A DNA stretch of 8,619 nucleotides, taken from JASFEQ01 sp050124735 (GTDB taxonomy: Bacteria; Desulfobacterota; DSM-4660; Desulfatiglandales; HGW-15). This document shows positions 1-6,498 of the stretch, piece by piece. The translations under genes were made by a program, and so were the position numbers. The first letter of the stretch is position 1. Every line of letters starts with the position of its first letter. The DNA is taken from contig JASFEQ010000178.1 of NCBI GenBank assembly GCA_050124735.1, positions 1 to 8,619 on the forward strand, in the 5' to 3' direction. The notes below the pieces were generated by a model, which had not been told where the DNA came from, made no database searches, and saw only the letters and a list, made by a program, of their open reading frames with translations.

Positions 1-2219
1 ATTCTTATGCCCGTGGCATTATAGATGGCATTGGCAATGGCTGGTGTTGTGGGATCCAGGGAGCCCTCACCCGTTTCCTTTGCGCCAAAAGGCCCCCGGG
101 GATCATCAGTGATAATATGTGTGATATGTATATCGGGCATCTGGTTGGCCGTGGGAATCGCATATCCCAGGAATGATGGATTCAGGGTCTGTCCTCCATC
201 CAAGCTCAAGTGTTCGGAAAGGGCATACCCCATCCCCATGGAGATACAGCCTTCAATTTGACCCTCTACGGACATGGGGTTGAGGGGTTGCCCGCAATCA
301 TGGGCGACGGTCATCCTGAGCACCCTTACCTCACCCGTCCTCAAGCCCACTTCCACCTCGCACACATACGCCCCAAAACTATACGTGGGGGAAAGCTTGT
401 CTGGCGAGCTATATGAACCTCTAACTACCAATGGGGCGCCGTTATTTTTCGCCTGGTAGCGTTTCACGGCGTCGGAGAATGACATGAAAATATCTGGGCT
501 TCCGTCCACAAAGATCTTGCCATCCTTTGCCTTGAGATCTTCTGGATTGGCCTCCAATTCTTCTGCCACAACCTCGAAGATCTCTTCTTTGGCCGAATTA
601 GCTGCATTCAGGGCGGCGTTGCCGGCCGCCACGGTCACTCGGCTTGAGTACGTGCCCATGTCAGGGGGGGTTATTTCTGTATCTGCACTGGTGAGATGGA
701 TATCCCCGGGATTGAGACCCAGCACCTCGGCCACAATCTGAGTGAGCACGCTGTCGGAGCCCTGACCAATGTCTGAAGCGCCCGTTAAGACGCTCAATCC
801 ACCCCCTTCGCCCGCCCTTATAATGACTGAGGAATGTGCTGAGGAGGTTCTGTTGAAATAAAAGCCTGCCCCTGAAGGAAATCCTCCACAGCCCAACCCA
901 ATCCCATAGGCCTTCTCTGTACCTTTATCCCTGGCCTGCCTTTTTTCGTGCCACCTCGTCTCCATGGAAACCTTTTCCAAACATTCTCGAAATCCTGAGC
1001 TCACAATGTTAAATCCGGCGGCTGATTTGTCTCCGGTCTTGAGCCCGTTCCTGATGGCCATATCTAAAGGATCCAGTCCCAACTCCTCGGCGATCATGTC
1101 CAGCTGGACATCCTGAGCGAAATGCACCTGGGGCCCACCATGGCCCCGCATGGCTCCGCATGGTGGTTTGTTGGTGTATATGCGATAACCGTCGTATTTA
1201 AAATTTTTAAACAGGAAGGGCAGGGTCTGAAAGGTGCCCACCAGGACCGTCGTGAGTGGCCCGAGGCTGCAGTAGGCCCCGCCGTCAAGGATGGCCCTGC
1301 ATTGCCTGGCTATGATGGTCCCGTCCTTCTTCACCCCCGTTTTCATGGTGATTTCTGTGGGATGTTTTCTTCTTGCGGCTGCAAACTCTTCATCCCGCGA
1401 GCAGGCGAGCTTGACGGGCCTCCCGGCATGCTTTGAGAGCAGAGCGGCACAGAACTCCACCGCGGACATACCATCCGACTTGCCGCCGAATCCGCCGCCC
1501 ACAAAAGGCTTTATGACTCGGATGTCGTCAGGATTCATCCCCAGCGTTAGGCCCAGATGCTGTTGAACATAATAGGGTGTTTGGGTTGATGTGTAGAGGG
1601 TCAGTTTCCCTGACAGGTCCCAGCCAGCCAGTGCGGCTCGGGGTTCCATGTACGCATGGATGACTGACTGGGTTGTAAAGGTATCTTCGCGGACGAGGTC
1701 GCTCTCCAGAAAACCTTTTTCCACATCCCCTTCATTGATGTGGAATTCCCGGCTAATGTTCCCCGGTGCGTGATCGTGAATCTGAGGAGCGCCAGGTTTC
1801 ATGGCTTCTTCGGGCGCAAAAACAGCGGGGAGTTCCTCATATTCCACAGCTATCAAATCAAGGGCTTCGAGAGCCACATCAGGGTCAAGGGCTGCGACTG
1901 CTGCAACCTCCTCGCCAATGAATCGAACTTTGTCCACGGCCAAGGGATATTCGTCCATATATTTGGCAGATCGGGAGATGACGCCATACTTCACCTTTTC
2001 CGTGTCCGCGCCGGTCACAACAGCCTTCACGCCCGGCAATTTCATGGCCTTTTTGGTGTCGATCCTGAGGATTCGTGCATGGGCAAAAGGGCTCCGCAGG
2101 ATCATTCCACAGAGCATACCAGGCATTGAGATGTCATCCGTATAGGGGGCCTTTCCCGTAACCTTTTCTCTTGCATCTGCGCGTGGGAGCCGCTTCCCTA
2201 TCAATCTGTATTCGCTCAT
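1..2219 (-). CDS. Molybdopterin-binding large subunit of a xanthine dehydrogenase-family hydroxylase, 4-hydroxybenzoyl-CoA reductase alpha-like (3' end outside window)
   Basis: An uninterrupted frame of 739 codons runs off the left edge. The family (xanthine dehydrogenase, aldehyde oxidase, 4-hydroxybenzoyl-CoA reductase) uses a Mo-cytosine-dinucleotide or Mo-pterin cofactor to hydroxylate or dehydroxylate ring carbons, with partner FeS and FAD subunits not seen here. Visible landmarks: N-terminal PRADAREKVTGKAPYTDD (about residues 12-29), STQTPYYVQQ (Q213), VGGGFGGK (240-247), CGAMRGHGGPQ (R358), DIGQGSD (Q486), and GPFGAKETGEGS with the conserved catalytic Glu at about E718. From memory of the family, the motif wording is closest to HcrA/HbaC alpha subunits (about 770 aa), so only about 30 residues should be missing. 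The start ATG at 2219 has a weak ribosome site (GAGCAGG about 10 nt upstream). It lies 100 bp downstream of the hydroxyacid dehydrogenase gene on the same strand, so an operon is likely. The family call is firm; the substrate is unknown. Confidence 0.92.
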   Translation of the reverse strand, partial: MSEYRLIGKRLPRADAREKVTGKAPYTDDISMPGMLCGMILRSPFAHARILRIDTKKAMKLPGVKAVVTGADTEKVKYGVISRSAKYMDEYPLAVDKVRFIGEEVAAVAALDPDVALEALDLIAVEYEELPAVFAPEEAMKPGAPQIHDHAPGNISREFHINEGDVEKGFLESDLVREDTFTTQSVIHAYMEPRAALAGWDLSGKLTLYTSTQTPYYVQQHLGLTLGMNPDDIRVIKPFVGGGFGGKSDGMSAVEFCAALLSKHAGRPVKLACSRDEEFAAARRKHPTEITMKTGVKKDGTIIARQCRAILDGGAYCSLGPLTTVLVGTFQTLPFLFKNFKYDGYRIYTNKPPCGAMRGHGGPQVHFAQDVQLDMIAEELGLDPLDMAIRNGLKTGDKSAAGFNIVSSGFRECLEKVSMETRWHEKRQARDKGTEKAYGIGLGCGGFPSGAGFYFNRTSSAHSSVIIRAGEGGGLSVLTGASDIGQGSDSVLTQIVAEVLGLNPGDIHLTSADTEITPPDMGTYSSRVTVAAGNAALNAANSAKEEIFEVVAEELEANPEDLKAKDGKIFVDGSPDIFMSFSDAVKRYQAKNNGAPLVVRGSYSSPDKLSPTYSFGAYVCEVEVGLRTGEVRVLRMTVAHDCGQPLNPMSVEGQIEGCISMGMGYALSEHLSLDGGQTLNPSFLGYAIPTANQMPDIHITHIITDDPRGPFGAKETGEGSLDPTTPAIANAIYNATGIR

Positions 2220-2245
2220 ATGAATAGACCTGCTCTTGGGGAAGG

Positions 2246-2261
2246 ATCCTAAGCGTAGGAT
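2246..2261. repeat. Short perfect inverted repeat between the dehydrogenase and hydroxylase genes
   Basis: ATCCTA and TAGGAT (6 bp each) flank a 4-nt loop AGCG. The hairpin lies 27 bp upstream of the hydroxylase start and 60 bp after the dehydrogenase stop. No T-tract follows on either strand, so it is not a typical terminator. It could be an mRNA processing or translation-control hairpin, or chance. Confidence 0.3.
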
Positions 2262-2320
2262 GCCTACCCGGCGGAGCCATGTTCGTGCACTCTACTATGA
2301 ATTTGAATAGGAGAAGACTG

Positions 2321-3193
2321 TTATCTGTGGGTGAACTCGTCTATGATCGAGACACACATGTCTCCGATGCGCATGAGATTCTCCTTGCTGGATGCCCCCA
2401 CGTGAGGCAAGAGCACGGTGTTGGGTGCCAGAGTGAGTGGAGTCGCCTCAGGGGGATCCGAGTACCATACGTCGTTGCCGTAACCCCCCAATTTGCCAGA
2501 TTCCAGGGCCTCAACAATATCCTCCTCAATGACGCATTTGCCTCGGCACGTGTTGACAAGAATCGATCCGTCCTTCATCTTAGAAATAAAGTCTTTGCCC
2601 ACCATGCCATGCGTCTCGTCGGTTAAGGGCGTGTGCAATGATACATAGTCTGCTTCTGCAAGCAGTTCATCCAAACTCTTCATTTCTGCGAAATCTGATT
2701 TCTCCACATATTTATCGTAAGCGATAGTTTTCATGCCAAAGGCCAAAGCCCGTTTGGCCACCTCGGTCCCGATACGACCCATGCCGATCAAACCCAGGGT
2801 TTTATTAAAGAGCTCCCTGCGGTTGACCTCTTTCTTGCGCCACTCGCCCATGCACATGCCTTCATGGCAAAACAGGATTCTGTTTGATACAGCGAGCATG
2901 AGGGCCAAGGCAACCTCGGCCACGGCGACAGAAGAGGCCTCCGGTGTGTTGCGCACCTCGATTCCCTTTTCTTTGGCATATGCAACATCAATATTGTCTA
3001 TCCCAACGCCGCCCCGGATGATCAACTTCAGATCTGGCATGCCATCGATGAATTCCTTGGTGCATTTTGTTTTTGATCGGACCAGAATGGCTTCTGCTTC
3101 AGCCCTTCTCTCCTTGTCATCAAATACTTCCCCAAATTTGGCCAGCCGTTCCGACAGAGACGGATCGAATGCGTCCGAAATTAAGATTTTCAT
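2321..3193 (-). CDS. D-isomer-specific 2-hydroxyacid dehydrogenase, NAD-dependent
   Basis: The complete protein has 290 aa, slightly short for a family of about 300-330 aa. The family interconverts 2-hydroxy acids and 2-oxo acids with NAD(P)H in the cytosol; 3-phosphoglycerate dehydrogenase is the best-known member. Visible: RGGVGIDNID (60-69) and the EVALALML helix (93-100) of the substrate domain; Rossmann motif GMGRIG (137-142) with D160 at the end of the second strand, which favours NAD over NADP; catalytic Arg R217 in VNTCRG; catalytic His H264 in LLPHVGASS. In the DVFxxEP position the protein reads DVWYSDPP, so Asp246 replaces the usual catalytic Glu. The start at 3193 is fixed by a strong Shine-Dalgarno sequence TAAGGAGG (3200-3207) 6 nt upstream. 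There is no C-terminal ACT domain as in many serine-pathway PGDHs. Its nearest neighbour on the same strand is the Mo-hydroxylase, pointing to catabolism rather than serine synthesis. The substrate cannot be assigned. Confidence 0.92.
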   Translation of the reverse strand: MKILISDAFDPSLSERLAKFGEVFDDKERRAEAEAILVRSKTKCTKEFIDGMPDLKLIIRGGVGIDNIDVAYAKEKGIEVRNTPEASSVAVAEVALALMLAVSNRILFCHEGMCMGEWRKKEVNRRELFNKTLGLIGMGRIGTEVAKRALAFGMKTIAYDKYVEKSDFAEMKSLDELLAEADYVSLHTPLTDETHGMVGKDFISKMKDGSILVNTCRGKCVIEEDIVEALESGKLGGYGNDVWYSDPPEATPLTLAPNTVLLPHVGASSKENLMRIGDMCVSIIDEFTHR

Positions 3194-3204
3194 GCGGTTC
3201 CTCC

Positions 3205-3522
3205 TTATGCGTTGTGTTCGTGAAAAGCGCGTATTTTATTCATTTGGACTGCCTTTTGCAACTCTTTATTTCTTCGGTCGCAAAGCAAGCCCTTTTCCCC
3301 ATATCTAGCCTTGTATCTAATTAAATTCTCAATATTGGGCAAGCCGGAAATGATTGGTGCCTGAGCTACTGAGATCAGAAACCCGATTTCCCTTAGCGGA
3401 ACACTCGGGATCCTCGACCCCTTAAGGTGCTGATTATGAGGAGAATATCTGCTTTTCGGCTGAAAGCGCCTTCTTTCCGATCGTTGACAGAGAGGCGCCT
3501 TTGACCTATATTGGGCCATCAT
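3205..3522 (-). CDS. Doubtful 105-aa open frame upstream of the hydroxyacid dehydrogenase
   Basis: This frame ends with a TAA that overlaps the Shine-Dalgarno sequence of the dehydrogenase gene (TAAGGAGG), which could allow translational coupling. The last 45 residues, rich in Lys, Arg, Asn and Glu, look more protein-like than the N-terminal half. Against a real gene: no ribosome site precedes the ATG pair at 3520-3522, the family is not recognised, and the frame's first codons overlap the strong promoter of the divergent ATPase gene. It may be chance, or the decayed tail of an older gene. Confidence 0.18.
   Translation of the reverse strand: MMAQYRSKAPLCQRSERRRFQPKSRYSPHNQHLKGSRIPSVPLREIGFLISVAQAPIISGLPNIENLIRYKARYGEKGLLCDRRNKELQKAVQMNKIRAFHEHNA
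3484..3512 (+). promoter_or_regulatory. Near-consensus sigma70-type promoter for the ATPase gene
   Basis: A perfect -35 box TTGACA (3484-3489) is followed by a 17-nt spacer and a -10 box TATATT (3507-3512, five of six consensus bases). Transcription would begin near 3519, giving a leader of roughly 55 nt before the ATG at 3575. It is the best promoter match noticed in this window. Whether it is active is inferred from sequence only. Confidence 0.7.
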
Positions 3523-3561
3523 AAAGGCAATTATTTATGGGTTATAAGACTTTCAGAATTT

Positions 3562-3567
3562 GAAGGA
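3562..3567 (+). promoter_or_regulatory. Ribosome binding site that decides the ATPase start
   Basis: GAAGGA lies 7 nt before the ATG at 3575. An alternative TTG at 3560 is in frame five codons earlier but overlaps this site and has no purine-rich sequence well placed upstream of it, so the ATG is preferred. Confidence 0.65.
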
Positions 3568-3574
3568 TCACACC

Positions 3575-4294
3575 ATGCATCTCAACAGAGTCAGGCTTTT
3601 TCCTGAGAAGTACCCGACCAGGGATCATTATCCTTTTAACCAAGAAATCTTCCTCCAAACCAGAAGCGTTGAATTTCGTTCACCGGTTACCTTTCTTGTG
3701 GGAGAAAATGGCACGGGGAAGTCCACCTTGTTGAACGCCCTGTGTAAAAGATGCGGGATTCACATCTGGAAAGCGCCTGAAGGCAGTCGTTTGAGGTCCA
3801 ATCCATATGAAAAGGCGCTTCACTTGTTCATGGCTGTGGAATGGACGGATGGGGCTGTGCCAGGCTCGTTCTTTGCATCCGAGATATTCCGGGATTTCAC
3901 GCAATATCTGGATGAGTGGGCCGTGGCAGATCCTGAAATGCTCAAATATTTCGGAGGGAAATCCCTCGTGACCCAATCCCACGGGCAATCCATCATGTCT
4001 CTATTCAGGGCCCGCTATAGAATCAAAGGGCTCTATATCCTGGACGAACCTGAGACGGCCCTTTCGCCGAAAAGTCAGGTGGCGTTGCTTGGGATCCTGA
4101 TGGAGATGAGCAAAGCGGGGCATGCCCAGTTTATCATTGCCACCCATTCTCCCATTCTCCTGGCATGCCCTGGTGCGGACATTTTCAGTTTCGACCATAT
4201 CCCCATAAAACGGATTGACTACGAAGAGACGGATCACTACAGGATCTATAAAGACTTCCTGGGAGACAGAAAAAAATACGTGCCGGAAATATAA
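3575..4294 (+). CDS. ABC-type predicted ATPase (AAA_21/COG3910-like), stand-alone
   Basis: The protein has 239 aa from the chosen ATG (244 aa if the TTG at 3560 is used). It holds a complete ABC-class nucleotide-binding fold: Walker A GENGTGKST (43-51), a degenerate signature SHGQS (135-139) in place of LSGGQ, Walker B LYILDEPE with D157 and E158, a D-loop-like ALSPKS (162-167), and the switch histidine H191 in IATHSP. There is no transmembrane segment, signal peptide or long coiled coil, so it is a soluble cytosolic ATPase and not a transporter with its own permease. The SHG signature followed directly by Walker B is typical of small predicted ATPases of COG3910, whose role is largely unknown. 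It has its own strong promoter, no same-strand neighbour in the window, and a terminator hairpin about 100 bp downstream shared with the convergent trpB. A defence or toxin partner, which some related ATPases have, is not visible. Confidence 0.87.
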   Translation: MHLNRVRLFPEKYPTRDHYPFNQEIFLQTRSVEFRSPVTFLVGENGTGKSTLLNALCKRCGIHIWKAPEGSRLRSNPYEKALHLFMAVEWTDGAVPGSFFASEIFRDFTQYLDEWAVADPEMLKYFGGKSLVTQSHGQSIMSLFRARYRIKGLYILDEPETALSPKSQVALLGILMEMSKAGHAQFIIATHSPILLACPGADIFSFDHIPIKRIDYEETDHYRIYKDFLGDRKKYVPEI

Positions 4295-4383
4295 CGCCTC
4301 TCGTCCCGCTTTCCTTTTGGGCGCCGGATCTTTTAGTTGTCGCCCGCAGGTTTGCTCTCCCTTCCCTTGAAAACTCGTCTTGG

Positions 4384-4420
4384 AAAAAAAGACCGGAGGC
4401 TGCGGTTGTCAGCCTCCGGT
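4384..4420 (-). terminator. Intrinsic terminator of trpB, possibly bidirectional
   Basis: A perfect 11-bp stem, ACCGGAGGCTG (4392-4402) with CAGCCTCCGGT (4410-4420), encloses a 7-nt loop. Read on the minus strand it is followed after one base by seven T (4384-4390), 29 bp beyond the trpB stop codon: a textbook rho-independent terminator. On the plus strand it is followed by GATTTT, a weaker tract that could still end the convergent ATPase transcript. Confidence 0.92.
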
Positions 4421-4448
4421 GATTTTGTGTCTATATGCCGATTGGCGT

Positions 4449-5834
4449 CTAGACGCTTCCTGGTTTGTATTGTTGTGGCTTGGGAAGCGGTTCAATATCT
4501 GCCAGGGCCCTGTGGATCTCCTCTTCCGGGAGATCATAATCAGACAACTCTCCCCTCAGATAGGCATCATAGGCCCCCAAGTCTATCAGACCGTGACCAC
4601 TCCAGTTGAAAAGGATCACCTTTTCTTTGCCTTCCTCCTTGGCTTTGATGGCCTCACGGATGACCACTGCCACTGCATGGTTCGTCTCAGGTGCAGAGAT
4701 GAAGGCCTCAGTTTTGGCAAAAGTGATGCCTGCCTGAAAGGTTTCCAGCTGGGGCACAGACTCTGCACGGATGAGCCCGTCCAAAATGAGCTGGCTCACG
4801 AGAGGGGCCATGCCATGATATCTGAGACCGCCAGCATGAATGGGTGCAGGGACAAAGGTATGCCCCAGGGTGTGCATAGGGAGAAGGGGTGTCATCATAA
4901 CGGTGTCCCCAAAGTCATAGGCAAAGGGGCCCCGGGTCATTGTGGGGCATGAGTTGGGCTCAACGGCAATAATGTCGATCTCCTTGCCGTTGATTTTGTC
5001 TCTGACAAAGGGGAAAGCGTGGCCGGCGAAATTACTGCCTCCGCCAGCACAGCCAATGATGACATCCGGATAATCACCCGCGATGGCCAACTGCTTCTGA
5101 CACTCAAGACCATTGACGGTCTGGTGCATCAGGACATGGTTCAGAACACTTCCCAGGGAATACTTGGTATCCTCGTCCATAACTGCGGCCTCCACCGCCT
5201 CGCTGATGGCGATGCCCAGGCTACCCGGTGATTCGGGATTCTCCTCCAGGATCTGTTGGCCTGCCTTGGTTTCCGTGCTCGGACTTGGCACACAGGTGGC
5301 CCCCCAGGTCTCCATCATGACCCGGCGGTATGGTTTCTGGTTGTAACTGACCTTGACCATAAAGACCTTGCACCCCAGGCCGAACAGTCCACAGCACATG
5401 GCAAGCGCACTTCCCCATTGGCCTGCGCCGGTTTCCGTGGTGATTTTCTTGACGCCGGAAATCTTATTGTAATAGGCCTGGGCAAGGGCCGTGTTGGGTT
5501 TGTGACTTCCCGCAGGGCTCACGCCCTCATTCTTGAAGTATATCTTGGCCGGTGTATCAAGATACTTTTCGAGACTGTAGGCCCTGTAAAGAGGGGTGGG
5601 ACGCCACAAGAGATACTTCTCCAGGACCTCTTCCGGAATATCGATGAATCTTTCCTGACTGACTTCTTGCTCGATTAAAGGCATGGGAAAGATGGGGGCC
5701 AGATCATCGGGACCGGCAGGCTGGCCTGTTCCCGGGTGAAGAGGCGGTTCCATAGGTGTAGGCATATCTGCCATGACATTGTACCACTGACGCGGCAACT
5801 CAGACTCAGGCAAAAAAATCTTTTTGTCCTCCAT
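4449..5834 (-). CDS. trpB: TrpB2-type tryptophan synthase beta chain (PLP-dependent)
   Basis: The protein has 461 aa. Tryptophan synthase beta condenses indole with L-serine via pyridoxal phosphate. Visible: substrate-region RPTPLYRAYSLEK (78-90); PLP Schiff-base lysine K112 in GSHKPNTALAQ; ETGAGQWGSA (134-143) with catalytic Glu E134; phosphate-binding GGGSN (264-268); and NWSGHG (410-415), with S412 placed at the cofactor ring nitrogen. The extended N-terminus of about 75 residues before RPTPLY and the overall length mark the TrpB2 subfamily rather than the TrpB1 of about 400 aa that pairs with TrpA. No trpA or other trp gene is in the window. TrpB2 enzymes are known to act without TrpA, for example salvaging free indole, and activity on other substrates has been proposed. 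The gene is monocistronic: its own promoter region lies upstream and a strong terminator follows. An in-frame ATG at 5852 would add six residues but sits directly against the Shine-Dalgarno sequence, so 5834 is the start. Confidence 0.95.
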   Translation of the reverse strand: MEDKKIFLPESELPRQWYNVMADMPTPMEPPLHPGTGQPAGPDDLAPIFPMPLIEQEVSQERFIDIPEEVLEKYLLWRPTPLYRAYSLEKYLDTPAKIYFKNEGVSPAGSHKPNTALAQAYYNKISGVKKITTETGAGQWGSALAMCCGLFGLGCKVFMVKVSYNQKPYRRVMMETWGATCVPSPSTETKAGQQILEENPESPGSLGIAISEAVEAAVMDEDTKYSLGSVLNHVLMHQTVNGLECQKQLAIAGDYPDVIIGCAGGGSNFAGHAFPFVRDKINGKEIDIIAVEPNSCPTMTRGPFAYDFGDTVMMTPLLPMHTLGHTFVPAPIHAGGLRYHGMAPLVSQLILDGLIRAESVPQLETFQAGITFAKTEAFISAPETNHAVAVVIREAIKAKEEGKEKVILFNWSGHGLIDLGAYDAYLRGELSDYDLPEEEIHRALADIEPLPKPQQYKPGSV

Positions 5835-5840
5835 AAAAAC

Positions 5841-5848
5841 CCTCCTTA
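5841..5848 (-). promoter_or_regulatory. Strong ribosome binding site that fixes the trpB start
   Basis: TAAGGAGG lies 6 nt upstream of the ATG at 5834. The same 8-mer with the same 6-nt spacing precedes the hydroxyacid dehydrogenase gene. Choosing the in-frame ATG at 5852 instead would place this site inside the coding region. Confidence 0.85.
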
Positions 5849-6017
5849 TCATGCTTTAAGTAGTTATTTTGGTCCGCATTAACCCTTGCAGCGAAACCCC
5901 CTGTGATCACCGCTGTTATCCAGAGTTACGTTCTAACTGTTTCACCCCCTTCCGTGTCCATTCTTATCCTAACGTTCCCCTAGCCCATGAATTTGCACAA
6001 AAGAGCCATTGTCCACA

Positions 6018-6055
6018 AAGACACGCAACGTCATAGAAGGATGGTTGCGCGTCTT
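6018..6055 (-). promoter_or_regulatory. Hairpin in the trpB 5' leader RNA
   Basis: AAGACGCGCAAC and GTTGCGTGTCTT on the minus strand form a 12-bp stem around a 14-nt loop. One position is a G-U pair in the minus-strand RNA but an A-C mismatch in plus-strand RNA, so the fold favours the trpB transcript. No U-tract follows, so it is not a terminator by itself. A role in mRNA stability or regulation is possible; no known riboswitch family was recognised. Confidence 0.4.
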
Positions 6056-6079
6056 CTTTGATCCTAATCAATACAAAGT

Positions 6080-6104
6080 CAGTATAACTTTTGATTCAAT
6101 ACTG
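6080..6104. promoter_or_regulatory. Operator-like inverted repeat in the trpB promoter zone
   Basis: CAGTAT (6080-6085) and ATACTG (6099-6104) form a perfect 6-bp inverted repeat with a 13-nt AT-rich spacer, a spacing that suits a dimeric regulator. One arm overlaps the candidate -10 box TATACT. Confidence 0.35.
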
Positions 6105-6116
6105 CGGGCTTGTCAA
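6081..6116 (-). promoter_or_regulatory. Possible trpB promoter elements with unusual spacing
   Basis: On the minus strand a perfect TTGACA (6116-6111) and a good TATACT (6086-6081) are both present, but 24 nt apart rather than 16-18. No good -10 lies 17 nt after TTGACA and no good -35 lies 17 nt before TATACT. Either the promoter depends on an activator or a DNA-bending factor, or one of the boxes is a chance match. The trpB leader would be about 240 nt. Confidence 0.3.
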
Positions 6117-6119
6117 GGG

Positions 6120-6153
6120 AAAAAACATGCCCCTTACTTTTTCAAGGGTGCAT
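6120..6153 (-). terminator. Candidate intrinsic terminator just upstream of the trpB promoter zone
   Basis: Read on the minus strand, ATGCACCCTT pairs with AAGGGGCAT (9 bp with one bulged base) around an 8-nt loop, followed by G and six T (6125-6120). It would stop leftward transcription arriving from the primase-helicase gene. The possible -35 box TTGACA follows within 4 nt of the T-tract. Confidence 0.6.
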
Positions 6154-6395
6154 AACTATTTGATTTTTGTGTCATACGGGACCGGGTTCAGGACCACAGT
6201 GATATGAGACCCAATATGGATGCATAGCAAAACTGATGGGGTGGAAGAAGATTGTTAAAACGCGGTCAACTTTACAAGAAGAGATTGGGGGGGTATTAAA
6301 GGGATCCAAAGGCGTTTACGAGACTGTCGAAAAACCGGTTCCTGAGAGGCTGATGGAAAATGCCCAGATGCAAGGCTTCTGAAGTCCCGAGGAAT

Positions 6396-6420
6396 GAGGC
6401 GTACATAGAAGGTCGCCGCA
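6396..6420. repeat. 25-bp core motif, left copy (shared with 8593-8617)
   Basis: GAGGCGTA, 10 nt, CGCCGCA. The copy at 8593-8617 has the same two boxes at identical spacing but a different middle. Both copies are preceded by CCGAGGA, close to the core here and a little farther away in the other copy. Here only GGCG/CGCC can pair, so the hairpin is imperfect. Confidence 0.55.
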
Positions 6421-6427
6421 GTGACTT

Positions 6428-6477
6428 GCCCTGTTAAATCGGCTACGCCGTCTCGCGTAGCGAGAATTTAACAGGGC
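6428..6477. repeat. Strong cruciform or hairpin inside the composite repeat
   Basis: A perfect 12-bp outer stem, GCCCTGTTAAAT (6428-6439) with ATTTAACAGGGC (6466-6477), encloses a perfect 7-bp inner stem GCTACGC/GCGTAGC (6442-6448 and 6455-6461) with a 6-nt loop. An alternative inner stem TCTCGC/GCGAGA (6451-6456, 6460-6465) competes with it. It lies about 140-190 bp downstream of the primase-helicase stop codon and could stabilise the 3' end of that mRNA. Confidence 0.8.
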
Positions 6478-6498
6478 GGGGGACGAGGATAACGCAGT

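Larger units (their letters stand above)
3208..3574. other. Divergent intergenic region between the hydroxyacid dehydrogenase and ATPase genes
   Basis: About 367 bp with no convincing gene. It holds the rightward ATPase promoter (3484-3512). For the leftward dehydrogenase gene only a weak candidate is visible: TTGCCC, 17 nt, TAGATA on the minus strand inside the AT-rich stretch around 3310-3345. Positions 3313-3333 are distinctly AT-rich compared with flanking coding DNA, as expected of a promoter region. Confidence 0.5.
5853..6319. other. Intergenic region upstream of trpB: long leader, promoter zone and terminator
   Basis: 467 bp without a credible gene. On the minus strand it holds, in order of transcription, a terminator-like hairpin (6120-6153), a promoter or operator zone (6080-6116), a stable leader hairpin (6018-6055), a weak 5-bp stem CAGCG/CGCTG (5889-5915) that includes the palindrome GTGATCAC (5903-5910), and then the trpB ribosome site. 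No T-box consensus and no Trp-rich leader peptide was found. In 6154-6319 nothing recognisable is visible. Confidence 0.5.

Noticed and set aside
25..741. Plus-strand frames at the left edge
   Set aside because: All are antisense to the C-terminal half of the molybdenum hydroxylase subunit, which carries the conserved GAKETGEGS motif.
1740..2145. Two overlapping plus-strand frames of 114-129 codons
   Set aside because: Both are antisense to the molybdopterin subunit, which continues without a stop through this whole stretch.
2246..2261. Terminator between the dehydrogenase and hydroxylase genes
   Set aside because: The stem is only 6 bp and no T-tract follows on the minus strand.
2733..3308. 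191-codon plus-strand open frame opposite the hydroxyacid dehydrogenase
   Set aside because: It lies antisense to a protein with clear family motifs, and its own translation shows low-complexity Ser/Ala runs and no known domain.
4380..4952. 190-codon plus-strand open frame opposite trpB
   Set aside because: It overlaps the clear TrpB2 frame and the terminator hairpin, has no recognisable motif, and is the antisense shadow of a conserved gene.
5835..5852. Upstream trpB start giving six extra residues
   Set aside because: The codons between would contain the Shine-Dalgarno sequence itself, and TAAGGAGG is ideally spaced for the ATG at 5834.
5853..6060. T-box riboswitch or Trp leader-peptide attenuator before trpB
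   Set aside because: No TGGNACCGCG-like T-box sequence and no short frame with tandem Trp codons was found; the small frames present contain no Trp.
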